NCBI GenBank assembly: GCA_004368235.1
Contig: JXTW01000004.1
Span: 5,004-69,003 of the forward strand
Direction: 5' to 3'
Source: Helicobacter anseris
GTDB taxonomy: Bacteria > Campylobacterota > Campylobacteria > Campylobacterales > Helicobacteraceae
Length of the DNA stretch: 64,000 nucleotides
The notes beneath the pieces are model-generated. The model worked only from the letters and a program-made list of their open reading frames with translations. It did not search any database and was not told where the DNA came from. Position 1 is the first letter of the stretch, and every line of letters begins with the position of its first letter. The translations under genes were made by a program, and so were the position numbers. Below are positions 36,730 to 45,961 of the stretch, in pieces.

Positions 36730-37160
36730 TTTTTGCCTTTAGTTTGGAGAATTTTATAACGATTTAAAATTAAATCTATTTTACGTAAAAGCATATTGTA
36801 GATCATCAATACAGGTATGGCTACAAGTAGTCCAGCACCAGTAGCCTCTAATGCTAAAGAAAGATCAGCCATAATTTTTTTAGCATCAATGTCTGCACCA
36901 AGACTCATACCATAAAATGTAATAATAATTCCACCAACTGTCCCTAAAAGCCCAATATAAGGTGCATTAGAATAGATAATGTATAGTGCGGTAAGATGAC
37001 GAGTAAGATCCTCCTCTAATAGATCTTTATTATCATAGACCTGCACATCTATTCGTGAAAAAAAAATCACTCTTTCTATAGTGAACCAAATAGCTAAGAA
37101 TCCCATAAAACCAAGTACAGAGAAAATCATAATATCAAGATATTCTTTAAGAAATTCCAT
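36726..37160 (-). CDS. exbB: ExbB biopolymer transport protein
   Basis: A 144-residue MotA/TolQ/ExbB-family proton channel protein. Three membrane helices are visible: residues ~9-30, the segment IGLLGTVGGIIITFYGM (~68-85) and the conserved ALEATGAGLLVAIPVLMIYNML (~103-124). The short form is usual for Helicobacter ExbB. AAGGAATAAAG precedes the ATG. It is first in exbB-exbD-tonB; a second family member (tolQ-like) lies at 54093. Confidence 0.92.
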   Translation of the reverse strand: MEFLKEYLDIMIFSVLGFMGFLAIWFTIERVIFFSRIDVQVYDNKDLLEEDLTRHLTALYIIYSNAPYIGLLGTVGGIIITFYGMSLGADIDAKKIMADLSLALEATGAGLLVAIPVLMIYNMLLRKIDLILNRYKILQTKGKK

Positions 37161-37209
37161 CTTTATTCCTTAATGAGTGTTTGGGCTTATTTTCATTTTA
37201 ATCTTTAAA

Positions 37210-37252
37210 ATTATACCTTAATTGTATCATAATAAGAATAGTTTTTACTATT
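37210..37252 (-). promoter_or_regulatory. Predicted exbB promoter with upstream palindrome
   Basis: On the minus strand TATAAT (37215-37210) lies 50 bases before the exbB ATG. Upstream, AATAGT-TTTT-ACTATT (37237-37252) is a perfect six-base inverted repeat in a run of A/T. Iron control by Fur is common for exbBD-tonB genes, so this could be an operator, but the match to a Fur box is not convincing. Confidence 0.35.
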
Positions 37253-37349
37253 AAAATTTATCTAGAATTAGGATTGTATAAAAGTTAATTAAAATATGAA
37301 GAAAATCCGCAGAATCTAAAAAATCAGATTTTTTAAAGGTATAAAATGG

Positions 37350-37355
37350 TAGAAT
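37350..37355 (+). promoter_or_regulatory. Predicted extended -10 promoter of petABC
   Basis: TGGTAGAAT, core at 37350-37355, about 50 bases before the petA start. It lies inside a pair of nine-base inverted arms, AAAATCCGC (37302-37310) and GCGGATTTT (37358-37366). Confidence 0.5.
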
Positions 37356-37403
37356 AAGCGGATTTTTACTTTTTTAAAATCAGATTTAACTAAGGAGATA
37401 ATG

Positions 37404-37904
37404 ATGGCAGAAATCAAAAGACGAGATTTCTTAGGCATGGCTCTTGGTGGTGTGACTGCCGCTGGAGCTGTTGCATCGCTTATAGCGATGAAAAAGACTT
37501 GGGATCCGCTTCCAAGTGTTGTATCCGCTGGATTTACCACTGTAGATATCGGAGGGATGAAAGAAGGTGATTTTGTTACAACAGAGTGGAGAGGAAAGCC
37601 AGTATACATTATTCGCAAAAAAGCTGATGCTAGTTTTAATGCAGCTAGAGATTTTAAAATTGGTGATGGTGTATATACTCTTGGGATTCAAATTTGTACG
37701 CATTTGGGTTGTATTCCTATTTATAATGCGGATAAAGAAGATTTCTTATGCCCATGCCATGGTGGACGATTTGATATTGATGGCGTGAATATTGCCGGCA
37801 CTCCACCACCAAGACCTTTTGATATTCCACCTTTTAAAGTAGATGGTACAAAATTAGTACTTGGTGAAAGCGGCACAGAATATGAAATGATGACTAAGGC
37901 ATAA
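37404..37904 (+). CDS. petA: Ubiquinol-cytochrome c reductase, Rieske iron-sulfur subunit
   Basis: [2Fe-2S] subunit of the bc1 complex that takes the first electron from menaquinol. A Tat-type start RRDFLGMALGGVTAAGAVASL anchors it in the inner membrane (within residues 6-26). Cluster ligands are C98 and H100 in CTHLGC and C116 and H119 in CPCHGG; C103 and C118 form the family disulfide. The late PPPRPFDIPPF is the Pro loop. The ATG at 37404, six bases after AAGGAG, is preferred over 37401. It is the first of petABC, as in HP1540-HP1538. Confidence 0.95.
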   Translation: MAEIKRRDFLGMALGGVTAAGAVASLIAMKKTWDPLPSVVSAGFTTVDIGGMKEGDFVTTEWRGKPVYIIRKKADASFNAARDFKIGDGVYTLGIQICTHLGCIPIYNADKEDFLCPCHGGRFDIDGVNIAGTPPPRPFDIPPFKVDGTKLVLGESGTEYEMMTKA

Positions 37905-37914
37905 GGAGATAGTA

Positions 37915-39147
37915 ATGGCAGAAATTAAAAAGGCAAATGGTATTACTGATTGGCTAGATCAGCGTATCGGATTAAAAAAACTTATTGAAGTTTTAATGAC
38001 TAAGTATTGGATTCCTAAGAATATAAATTTTCTTTGGGCAATGGGTGTAGTGCTTTTAGCACTTTTTGCTCTTTTATTTATCTCTGGTATTTTTCTTTTG
38101 ATGTATTATAAGCCAGATGCAAAATTGGCTTTTGATAGTGTGAATTATACAATTATGCAGGAAGTAGCCTATGGTTGGTTATGGCGGCATATTCATGCTG
38201 TAGCAGCTTCTATGGTATTTGTGATCATCTATATTCATATGTTTGTGGCTATTTATTATGGATCTTATAAACGTGGAAGAGAAATGATTTGGATTAGTGG
38301 AATGCTGCTTTTTGTAGTATTTTCTGCTGAAGCATTTAGTGGTTATATGTTGCCATGGGGACAAATGAGTTATTGGGCAGCTGCTGTTATTACTAATCTT
38401 TTTGGTGGTATTCCATTTATCGGTGCTGATGTTGTTGAATGGGTAAGGGGTAATTATGTTGTTGCCGATTCCACGCTTACTCGCTTTTTTATGTTGCATG
38501 TATGTTTACTTCCTGTAGTGATTCTTTCATTGATTGCTTTCCATTTTTATTCTTTGCGTATTCCTCATGTAAATAATCAAGAAGGTGAAGTGCTTGATTT
38601 TGAAAAAGAAGAGAAAAAATATTTAGAAGGCAAGAAAAAAGATTCTAAAGTTATTCCGTTTTGGCCTGTATTCTTATCAAAAGATATTTTTGTACTTTCT
38701 GTGTTTATGATTTTCTTCTTCTATCTTGTTTGCTATCATTATGATTTTGCTATGGATCCTATTAATTTTGAACCAGCAAATAACTTGAAAACCCCAACTC
38801 ACATTTATCCAGAGTGGTATTTTTTATGGAGTTATGAAGTATTGCGTGGATTTTTCTTCAGTGCTGATTTGGGCTTGATTGCTTTTGGTATTGCTCAAGT
38901 AATATTTTTTGTTCTACCTTGGCTTGATAGAAGCTCTGTTGTTGCACCAGCACATCGTAGAAAAGGCTTTTTTATTTGGTTTTGGTTGCTAATTATTGAT
39001 ATGGTCGTTCTTACGATTTTTGGAAAGCTCCCACCAGAGGGAATTAATACTTATATTGGTTTTGTTGCCTCTATTGGATTCCTAGTATTAATGTTTATTG
39101 TGCTTCCTTTAATTACTAAGACAGAAAATAAAGGAGGTGCGAAATGA
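37915..39147 (+). CDS. petB: Cytochrome b of the bc1 complex
   Basis: Membrane subunit carrying two b hemes and the quinol sites. It has about eight to nine helices in 410 residues. Heme-ligand histidines are in WRHIHAVAASM and YIHMF (helix B) and MLHV with FHFYSLRIPH (helix D). The Qo motif PEWY is present in HIYPEWYFLWSYEVLRGFF. AAGGAGATA precedes the ATG. It overlaps petC by four bases. In this organism the electron donor is probably menaquinol. Confidence 0.95.
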   Translation: MAEIKKANGITDWLDQRIGLKKLIEVLMTKYWIPKNINFLWAMGVVLLALFALLFISGIFLLMYYKPDAKLAFDSVNYTIMQEVAYGWLWRHIHAVAASMVFVIIYIHMFVAIYYGSYKRGREMIWISGMLLFVVFSAEAFSGYMLPWGQMSYWAAAVITNLFGGIPFIGADVVEWVRGNYVVADSTLTRFFMLHVCLLPVVILSLIAFHFYSLRIPHVNNQEGEVLDFEKEEKKYLEGKKKDSKVIPFWPVFLSKDIFVLSVFMIFFFYLVCYHYDFAMDPINFEPANNLKTPTHIYPEWYFLWSYEVLRGFFFSADLGLIAFGIAQVIFFVLPWLDRSSVVAPAHRRKGFFIWFWLLIIDMVVLTIFGKLPPEGINTYIGFVASIGFLVLMFIVLPLITKTENKGGAK

Positions 39148-40061
39148 GAGAGTTGAAAATTTTAGCAATCTTAGTGGTTGTAATTGGGATTATTTATTGG
39201 GGAGTAGAACCATTAGCACACTCTATTATGCATCCAGCAGCAGCTCCTGCTGATTTCCAGTTTAAAGATTTACGAGATTTTGATATGAGCAAGGCAGATG
39301 CAAAAAAAGGCAAGGACTTAACAATGAATAATTGTGCTTCTTGTCATGGCATTGCTGTAGATGGTATTGATGCACCTATGGATGCTGCTAGTGCAGCTAG
39401 CTCGTTTGGGGTTGTGCCACCAGATTTATCGCATGCAGGTGCTGTATTTGATGAAAAATATCTAGCAAATTTTATTGCTGATCCAGTAAGGGCAGCAAAT
39501 GTTGCTCATAAATTTAAAGTGAGTTGCGAGAATATGAATAAAGAAGAGACCAAGAAATGTGAAATGGATAATGAGGGTAAGCTTGACTATCCTATGAGTG
39601 CATTTAATGGTATTTTAGATGATTCTGAGATTGTAAATATTGTAGCCTATCTTAAATCTATAGCTCCGACAAACTTGAGTGATAAGGAAGTATTTGCACA
39701 GGCTTGTGAGCGTTGCCATAGTATGAAATACGATGGTGTACATGCGTTAACTCCTGATGAGGATTTATCTAAATACTTAGGTGCTAAAGCTCCTGATTTA
39801 TCCATGATGATACGAGCTAAGGGTGAGCATTATCTTAATATTTTTATTAATGATCCTCAAAAAGAACTTGCTGGTACTGCAATGCCACGTGTAGGTGTAA
39901 GTGAGGATGCTCAAAAGCAGATTGTAAAATATATCCAAGATGTAGGAGATAGCAAAAAAGCAGAAAGAGATTCTTTAGGAATCAAAATTATGATTTTCTT
40001 TGCAGTACTTTCTATTTTAGCCTATGCTTGGAAACGTAAAATTTGGAAAGATTTACATTAA
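39144..40061 (+). CDS. petC: Diheme cytochrome c subunit of the bc1 complex
   Basis: The Campylobacterota version of cytochrome c1 is a tandem diheme protein. Two covalent heme sites are visible, C64-A-S-C67-H68 and C188-E-R-C191-H192, each in its own cytochrome c domain. There are hydrophobic helices at both ends: residues 5-24 (an uncleaved anchor or signal) and ~278-295 (IMIFFAVLSILAYAW). 305 residues. It ends the petABC operon and is followed by a hairpin terminator. Confidence 0.94.
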   Translation: MRELKILAILVVVIGIIYWGVEPLAHSIMHPAAAPADFQFKDLRDFDMSKADAKKGKDLTMNNCASCHGIAVDGIDAPMDAASAASSFGVVPPDLSHAGAVFDEKYLANFIADPVRAANVAHKFKVSCENMNKEETKKCEMDNEGKLDYPMSAFNGILDDSEIVNIVAYLKSIAPTNLSDKEVFAQACERCHSMKYDGVHALTPDEDLSKYLGAKAPDLSMMIRAKGEHYLNIFINDPQKELAGTAMPRVGVSEDAQKQIVKYIQDVGDSKKAERDSLGIKIMIFFAVLSILAYAWKRKIWKDLH

Positions 40062-40070
40062 TAAATGATA

Positions 40071-40102
40071 ACTATATGCAGATTTTCTATTCTGCATATA
40101 GT
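40071..40102 (+). terminator. Terminator of petABC
   Basis: Exact 11-bp arms ACTATATGCAG / CTGCATATAGT around a ten-base loop, starting ten bases after the petC stop and followed by CCTTTATCC. Confidence 0.65.
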
Positions 40103-40169
40103 CCTTTATCCTGCTTTATTTAAAATCTATGCTACAATGTCAACTATTCTTTAAATCTAAGGAGTATCT

Positions 40170-41498
40170 TTGGATCCTTCCCATTGGGCTTTTATGCTTA
40201 TTCTTACACTTTTTTTAGTTTTTCTTAATGCTTTTTTTGTGGTTTCTGAATTTGCAATTGTTAAAGTGCGTCGTACACGACTAGAAGAGCTTGCTAAGAC
40301 ATCTAATGGTAAAAATACAAAAAATGCTATGCTTGCTTTAAAAATCACGCAACATTTGGATACTTATTTATCTGCTACGCAGTTAGACATCACTCTTTCA
40401 TCTCTTGGTCTTGGATGGATTGGTGAGCCAGCAGTAGCCAAGCTTTTGGTGTTATGCTTTGGTAACTTTTTGGGTCTAGATGGGTTATTGCTACATTCTT
40501 TGAGCCTTGTAATAGCTTTTATCTTTATTACACTTTTGCATGTGGTTTTAGGGGAGATTGTCCCTAAGTCTATTGCTATTGCTAAAGCTGAAGTTTGTGT
40601 ACTTTTCATAGTTAGACCTTTGCATATTTTTTGGTTATTCTTTTATCCAGTCATTAGTTTTTTTGATTTATTAGCAACAGCTTTTTTAAAACTTTTTAAA
40701 ATTCGTTTGGGGCATGAAGAATCTATTCATTCTGAGGAAGAGTTAAAAATTATTGTAGATGAGGGACTTAAGGGTGGATTGATTGATTCTATTGAGGGAG
40801 AAATTATTAAAAATGCTGTTGATTTTTCAGATACAATTGCAAAAGAGATAATGACACCGCGCAAAGATATGATAGCTTTAAGTGCTGATAAGAATTATGC
40901 AGAAAATATTGCTATTATCATGGAAACGCATCATACGAGATATCCATATTTTGAAGGTAGCAAGGATAATATTTTAGGTATGATTCATATCCGAGATCTT
41001 TTGCAAAGTAGTTTTACGCAAAAAGAACCTGATTTAAAAAGTATTTTGCGTAAGATGCTAATTGTCCCAGAAACAGCTTCTATTTCTCAAATACTAACAA
41101 AGATGAATAAAGAGCAAATTCATACAGCTTTGGTTGTAGATGAATATGGTGGTACAGCTGGACTCTTGACCATGGAAGATATTATTGAAGAGATTATGGG
41201 TGATATTTCTGATGAGCATGATGAGCATGCTACTCAAGATTGGACTCGTATTGATGATGAAACATTTATATTAGATGGAATGATGGATTTAGAAAGTGTT
41301 GAGGAGATTTGTGAAATAAGTTTTGATGATCAAGCAGAGCAAGTTACTATTGGCGGTTATGTATTTGCTTTACTTGGTGGACTTCCAGTTGTAGGTGATA
41401 TGGTTAAAGATGATGTTTGTGAATTTGAAGTGATGCAGATGGATGGAGCTAGAATCAAACAACTTCGTTTGAAAAAACTTAAAGAAAAATCAGAATGA
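40170..41498 (+). CDS. CorC/HlyC-family DUF21-CBS membrane protein
   Basis: Inner-membrane protein of 442 residues of the type annotated as hemolysin in H. pylori (HP1490). Residues 1-195 are a DUF21 domain with about four helices (LFLVFLNAFFVVSEFAIVKV). A CBS pair follows (~205-340: DTIAKEIMTPRKDMIALS, ILGMIHIRDL, ALVVDEYGGTAGLLTMEDI), then a CorC-HlyC domain (~355-440). The family is linked to magnesium or cobalt export and not to real hemolysis. The start is TTG at 40170, five bases after AAGGAG; no ATG competes. Confidence 0.9.
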   Translation: MDPSHWAFMLILTLFLVFLNAFFVVSEFAIVKVRRTRLEELAKTSNGKNTKNAMLALKITQHLDTYLSATQLDITLSSLGLGWIGEPAVAKLLVLCFGNFLGLDGLLLHSLSLVIAFIFITLLHVVLGEIVPKSIAIAKAEVCVLFIVRPLHIFWLFFYPVISFFDLLATAFLKLFKIRLGHEESIHSEEELKIIVDEGLKGGLIDSIEGEIIKNAVDFSDTIAKEIMTPRKDMIALSADKNYAENIAIIMETHHTRYPYFEGSKDNILGMIHIRDLLQSSFTQKEPDLKSILRKMLIVPETASISQILTKMNKEQIHTALVVDEYGGTAGLLTMEDIIEEIMGDISDEHDEHATQDWTRIDDETFILDGMMDLESVEEICEISFDDQAEQVTIGGYVFALLGGLPVVGDMVKDDVCEFEVMQMDGARIKQLRLKKLKEKSE

Positions 41499-41499
41499 T

Positions 41500-41527
41500 T
41501 CTAGATCTAGAATGATCTAGATCTAGA
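41500..41527. terminator. Shared bidirectional terminator between the CorC-like gene and icd
   Basis: The 12-base self-complementary unit TCTAGATCTAGA occurs twice (41500-41511, 41516-41527) around ATGA, making an exact 12-bp stem usable on both strands. It begins two bases after the CorC-like stop and covers the last codons of icd on the opposite strand. T-rich sequence follows on the plus side. Confidence 0.6.
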
Positions 41528-43736
41528 GTTTTGATTGTTTAATTTCTTGAATAATCGCATTAAAGGTGTCACTAGGACGCATAATTTTAGAGGTTTTAGC
41601 ATCATCAAATTTATAGTATCCTCCCAAATCTATTTTTTTACCTTCTTTGCTTAAAAACTCTTCTTTGATTTCATTTTCATTATCTATTAATTTTTGAGCG
41701 ATATTTTTAAAAAATGCTTGAAGTTTCTTATCTTCTGTTTGCTGGCTTAATGCTTTAGCAAAGTATAGAGCCAGATAGAAATGTGAAGTGCGATTATCAT
41801 TTTGTTTTGCTTCTCTTAGTGGAGCTTTATTTTCTTCTAGCCAAGTACTAGTTGCACTATCTAGTGCATTAGCAAAAATTTGAGCTTGTTTATGGTTGTT
41901 TTTTTGTGCATAAAACTCAAGACTAGCTTGAATGGCTAAAAATTCTCCTAGACTATCCCAGCGCAAATGATTTTCTTCTATAAGCTGCTGTACTTGTTTA
42001 GGTGCAGATCCACCAGCGCCAGTTTCAAACATAGCTCCACCATTAAGCATGGGTACAATAGATAGCATTTTAGCGCTTGTACCTAACTCTAAAATAGGAA
42101 AAAGATCTGTAAGATAATCTCGTAAAACATTACCTGTAATAGAAATAACATTTTTTCCTTGTTGAATTAATCTTAGAGTTTCTAAACAGGCTTGCTTTGG
42201 AGGAAGTATAGCAATTTGTGTATTTTTTTCTTTTAATCTTTGATGTATGATATCTATCATAAGCTTATTGCTAGGGCGTTTTTCATCCAACCAAAAAAAA
42301 GCAGTGGCTTGGGTCAACTTTTGTCTTTCTATGCCTAAATCAATCCAGTTTAAAATAGCTTCAATCTTTGCTTCTGAAGCACGGAAAATATCTCCCTTTT
42401 GCACTTCAAAACTTAGGAGAACCTCTCCTTCTTGAGTGATAATTTCAAAAAAACCATCACTTTTTGCTACAAAGGTTTTATCATGAGAGCCATACTCTTG
42501 AGCTTTTTTAGCCATTAGACCTACATTTGCTACAGACCCTAGAGTACTCGGATCTAACGAACCATTTTGATGCATAAATTCTAAAACAGCTTCATAAATA
42601 GTTGCATAAGTTTGATCGGGAATGAGTGCATTGGTATCTTGAAGTTGGTTATCAGCATTCCAAAGCTTTGCTCCATTTTTTAGCATTGCTGGCATAGAGG
42701 CATCAATGATAACATCGCTGGGTATATGTAAATTGCTAATTTTCTTAATAGGATCTACCATATACAAATTAGCGCTATTTTGTAGGATTTGGTGATATTT
42801 TTCCATAATGATTTCTTTTTTTGGGGACTTATCTATTTTAGTCAATAACTCGGCAATTCCATTATTTGGATTAATATCAAGACTTATAAATTCATCCTTG
42901 AAATCATGAAATAGTTCCTTAAAAAAAACTTTTATACATGCCCCAAATATAATAGGATCACTGACCTTCATCATTGTGGCTTTAAGATGGAGTGAAAGTA
43001 GGATATTCTGATCCTTAGCATATTTAATTTCTTCTTCATAAAATTTTTCTAAGGCTTTAATACTCATAAAACTAGCATCTAGGATTTCATCTTTTTCTAA
43101 GGAGATATTATTTTTTAAAACTTCCTTGGTACCATTTTGATCCCTAAATACAATACTTGCTAAAGTTGGAATTTTAATTTGTATAGCTTTTTCATTACTA
43201 AAAAAATCCCCTTTATTCATATAGGAAATACGCGTTTTGCTATTTTTGTCAAAAGGCACTATTTTGTAGGGATTTTTTTGTGCATAGGATTTGACGGATT
43301 TTGTAGATCGACGATCAGAGTTTCCTTGTCGGAGCAAAGGATTGACCGCAGATCCTAGAATTTTAGTATAGCGGATATAAATGTCCTCTTCTTTTTCATT
43401 ATTTGGAGAATCTGGATAGTCGGGAATATGAAAGCCTTTATCTTGAAGTTCAGCAATAGCAGCTTTTAGTTGAGGGATAGAGGCAGAAATATTAGGAGTT
43501 TTAATGATATTGGCTGATGGATCATTAACTAGTTCTGAGAGCTTTTTTAAATCATCTTCTACAAGTTGAGAATCTTGCAGATAGTCTGGGAAAGAGGCAA
43601 GAATTCTACCAGCAAGTGAAATATCAGCAGTTTTGATGGGGATATTAATCGTGCTTAGAAAAGCTTCCATAATGGGTAAGAGTGAATAAGTGGCTAGTGC
43701 AGGAGATTCATCAGTTATAGTATAGGTAATATGCAT
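41523..43736 (-). CDS. icd: NADP-dependent isocitrate dehydrogenase, monomeric type
   Basis: TCA-cycle enzyme that oxidises isocitrate to 2-oxoglutarate. At 737 residues it belongs to the monomeric class (as in Campylobacter and Azotobacter) and not to the ~420-residue homodimer of H. pylori. Family hallmarks: ITYTITDESPALATYSLLPI at the start, SDRRSTKSVKSYAQKNP (near 143), DASMPAMLKNGAKLW, MAKKAQEYGSHDKTF and LNGGAMFETGAGGSAPKQVQQ within the C-terminal half. AAGGA precedes the ATG. Its product is the substrate that the nearby KgtP would import. Single gene with its own promoter. Confidence 0.94.
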   Translation of the reverse strand: MHITYTITDESPALATYSLLPIMEAFLSTINIPIKTADISLAGRILASFPDYLQDSQLVEDDLKKLSELVNDPSANIIKTPNISASIPQLKAAIAELQDKGFHIPDYPDSPNNEKEEDIYIRYTKILGSAVNPLLRQGNSDRRSTKSVKSYAQKNPYKIVPFDKNSKTRISYMNKGDFFSNEKAIQIKIPTLASIVFRDQNGTKEVLKNNISLEKDEILDASFMSIKALEKFYEEEIKYAKDQNILLSLHLKATMMKVSDPIIFGACIKVFFKELFHDFKDEFISLDINPNNGIAELLTKIDKSPKKEIIMEKYHQILQNSANLYMVDPIKKISNLHIPSDVIIDASMPAMLKNGAKLWNADNQLQDTNALIPDQTYATIYEAVLEFMHQNGSLDPSTLGSVANVGLMAKKAQEYGSHDKTFVAKSDGFFEIITQEGEVLLSFEVQKGDIFRASEAKIEAILNWIDLGIERQKLTQATAFFWLDEKRPSNKLMIDIIHQRLKEKNTQIAILPPKQACLETLRLIQQGKNVISITGNVLRDYLTDLFPILELGTSAKMLSIVPMLNGGAMFETGAGGSAPKQVQQLIEENHLRWDSLGEFLAIQASLEFYAQKNNHKQAQIFANALDSATSTWLEENKAPLREAKQNDNRTSHFYLALYFAKALSQQTEDKKLQAFFKNIAQKLIDNENEIKEEFLSKEGKKIDLGGYYKFDDAKTSKIMRPSDTFNAIIQEIKQSKL

Positions 43737-43769
43737 GGTTAATCCTTCTAAGTGATTTTGTACTTTTAA

Positions 43770-43775
43770 AGTATA
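43770..43775 (-). promoter_or_regulatory. Predicted -10 element of icd
   Basis: TATACT on the minus strand, 34 bases before the icd ATG. Confidence 0.4.
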
Positions 43776-43887
43776 GAATAAAAAATAAGATTCTTGTTAA
43801 TAAAAGTTAATAAAAAATTTAATTTTTTATATAGTGGGTGTGAAAAAGATGCAACAAGCTTTGTCTGGGTCTTAAGATAGATTTTGC

Positions 43888-43893
43888 TACAAT
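43888..43893 (+). promoter_or_regulatory. Predicted extended -10 promoter of the obg operon
   Basis: TGCTACAAT, core at 43888-43893, about 54 bases before the obg ATG; probably drives obg-fmt-birA-parAB. The rest of the 210-base gap to icd is AT-rich, with nothing else I can name. Confidence 0.45.
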
Positions 43894-43946
43894 TATCAAG
43901 CTATAAATTAAAAGTTTTAAAAATTGAAATTAAAATAGGCGGTTAG

Positions 43947-45053
43947 ATGTTTGTAGATTGCGTAGAGATTTTTATTTTTTCTGGTAAAGGTGGGGATGGT
44001 GCAGTAAGTTTTAGAAGAGAAAAGTTTGTACAAAATGGGGGTCCTGATGGTGGAGATGGTGGAGATGGTGGAGATGTATATTTTGAAGTAGATTCAAATA
44101 CAGATACTTTGAGTAATTTTCGTGGGAAAAAACATTATCGTGCACAAAATGGTATACCAGGAGAATCTAAAAATCGTACTGGTGCTAGAGGGAAAGATTT
44201 GATTATTAAAGTTCCACCAGGTACTATCATAAGCAATGTAGAGAGTGGGGAAGTGTTGTGTGATATGATAGAGCAAGGACAGAGGGTGCGTGTGCTAAAG
44301 GGTGGAAATGGTGGCTTTGGTAATGCAAGATTTAAAACATCGGTTAATCAAAGACCTGATTTTGCTAAAAGTGGACAAGAAGGAAAGAGCGTTCATGTTC
44401 GTTTGGAGTTAAAACTTATAGCAGATGTTGGGCTTGTGGGCTATCCAAATGTAGGGAAATCAACCTTAATTTCTAGTATTTCTAATGCACGTCCAGAAAT
44501 TGCAAATTATGAATTTACGACATTAATTCCAAAGCTTGGTGTGATTGATTTGAGTGATTTTAAAAGTATTGTTATGGCAGATATTCCTGGTATTATTGAT
44601 GGAGCAAGTGAAGGAAAGGGGCTTGGATTTGAATTTTTACGTCATATTGAACGCACAGAGTTTTTGCTTTTTGTCCTAGATTGTACATATCGCTATAGCT
44701 TGATGCAGCAATTTACAAATTTGTGTTTAGAGCTTGAGAAATTCTCTCCCATACTTAAAACAAGAGATTTTGGGATTGTAATTTCTAAAATAGATTGCTT
44801 AGCAGATGATGGAGAGATAAATAGTTTTTTTTATGCTTTAGAGTTAGAGAGGGTTTTTGATTCTAAATTTGGTAGTGATAGTGATTTTGGTTATTATATG
44901 GTTTTACAAAAACAAGTTTGGGAGAAAAAACCAGATACCATAAAAGCTTGTAATCCTAAGTTTGTTCTGCCTATTTCATCATCTACACAATTAAATATTC
45001 AACCTCTCAAGCATTTTTTAAGTCATTTTATAAAACCAAAGCATCTAGGATAA
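43947..45053 (+). CDS. obg: GTPase Obg/CgtA
   Basis: Essential GTPase that works in 50S ribosome maturation and stress control. Residues 1-158 form the glycine-rich Obg fold ([35 protein letters not shown]). The G domain follows, with G1 [11 protein letters not shown] (~165), G2 TTLIP, G3 DIPGII, G4 written as SKID where NKxD is usual, and G5 ISSSTQ. The 368 residues lack the long acidic C-terminal extension of some species. The SKID variant occurs in related Obg proteins and need not reduce GTP binding. Confidence 0.95.
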   Translation: MFVDCVEIFIFSGKGGDGAVSFRREKFVQNGGPDGGDGGDGGDVYFEVDSNTDTLSNFRGKKHYRAQNGIPGESKNRTGARGKDLIIKVPPGTIISNVESGEVLCDMIEQGQRVRVLKGGNGGFGNARFKTSVNQRPDFAKSGQEGKSVHVRLELKLIADVGLVGYPNVGKSTLISSISNARPEIANYEFTTLIPKLGVIDLSDFKSIVMADIPGIIDGASEGKGLGFEFLRHIERTEFLLFVLDCTYRYSLMQQFTNLCLELEKFSPILKTRDFGIVISKIDCLADDGEINSFFYALELERVFDSKFGSDSDFGYYMVLQKQVWEKKPDTIKACNPKFVLPISSSTQLNIQPLKHFLSHFIKPKHLG

Positions 45054-45055
45054 TT

Positions 45056-45961
45056 ATGAAAAAGCGTATTATTTTTATGGGTACACCAGAGTTTGCTTCT
45101 ATTATTTTAAGAGGATTGATAGAAAGTGGAGAAGTTGAGCTTTTGGCACTTTTTTGTCAGCCAGATCGTCCTTTTGGAAGAAAAAAAGAATTTAAAGCTC
45201 CAGAAACTAAAAAATATGTAGAAAGTCTAGGAAAAAATATACCAATTTTTCAGCCAGAAAGGCTTGATCAAAAATGTATAGAGGAGATAAGAGCTTTTAG
45301 GGCTGATATGATAATTGTAGTAGCCTATGGGCAGATTCTGCCAGAGGACCTATTAGATTTAGATTGTATTAATATCCATGCTTCTTTATTGCCAAAATAT
45401 CGTGGAGCAAGTCCAATACAAGAGATGATTTTAAATAATGAAGAATTTTTCGGCATCAGTGCGATGAGGGTGAGAAAGGGGCTTGATAGTGGAGAGATTT
45501 TGGGAGTAAAGGTTTTAAAGAATGATTATCAAATCTTATTTGGAGATTTATCAAGAGAGCTTGCTAGTATGGGGGTAGATTTACTCTTAGATATTTTTAA
45601 AACAAAAATATCTCCTTTGGCTCAAATGCATGCTGTGGCTAGTTTTTGTAAAAAGATTAAAAAGCAAGAGGGTGTTGTTGATTTTAGCGATGCTGAAAGA
45701 TTAGTGTGTAAGGCACGTGCTTATGATGGCTGGCCAGGGATATTTTTAGATTCTGGATTAAAGCTTTTTGATGTGAGTATGGAGAATAAAAGAGGTGAGA
45801 TTGGAAGGATTTTAGAAATAGGTAATTTTGGAGTGATTATAGCTTGTGCTTGTGGAAAAGCTGTAAGGATAGGTTATATTCAAGCTCCTGGTAAGCAGAT
45901 ATTGAGGGCAAATGTTTATGTGCATGGACAAAAGCTCAAGATAGGGCATATCTTGCAATGA
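45056..45961 (+). CDS. fmt: Methionyl-tRNA formyltransferase
   Basis: Adds a formyl group from 10-formyl-THF to initiator Met-tRNA. The 301-residue enzyme has the N-terminal RIIFMGTPEFASIILRGL, VVAYGQILP, the signature IHASLLPKYRGASPIQ (catalytic Asn/His/Asp region) and a C-terminal OB domain with the SDAERLVCKARAYDGWPG segment. It is two bases after obg and overlaps birA by four. Confidence 0.95.
   Translation: MKKRIIFMGTPEFASIILRGLIESGEVELLALFCQPDRPFGRKKEFKAPETKKYVESLGKNIPIFQPERLDQKCIEEIRAFRADMIIVVAYGQILPEDLLDLDCINIHASLLPKYRGASPIQEMILNNEEFFGISAMRVRKGLDSGEILGVKVLKNDYQILFGDLSRELASMGVDLLLDIFKTKISPLAQMHAVASFCKKIKKQEGVVDFSDAERLVCKARAYDGWPGIFLDSGLKLFDVSMENKRGEIGRILEIGNFGVIIACACGKAVRIGYIQAPGKQILRANVYVHGQKLKIGHILQ

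Noticed and set aside
38179-38499. 106-residue minus-strand frame over petB
   Set aside because: It is antisense to membrane helices of cytochrome b, which gives the odd His/Asn-rich product; no ribosome site.
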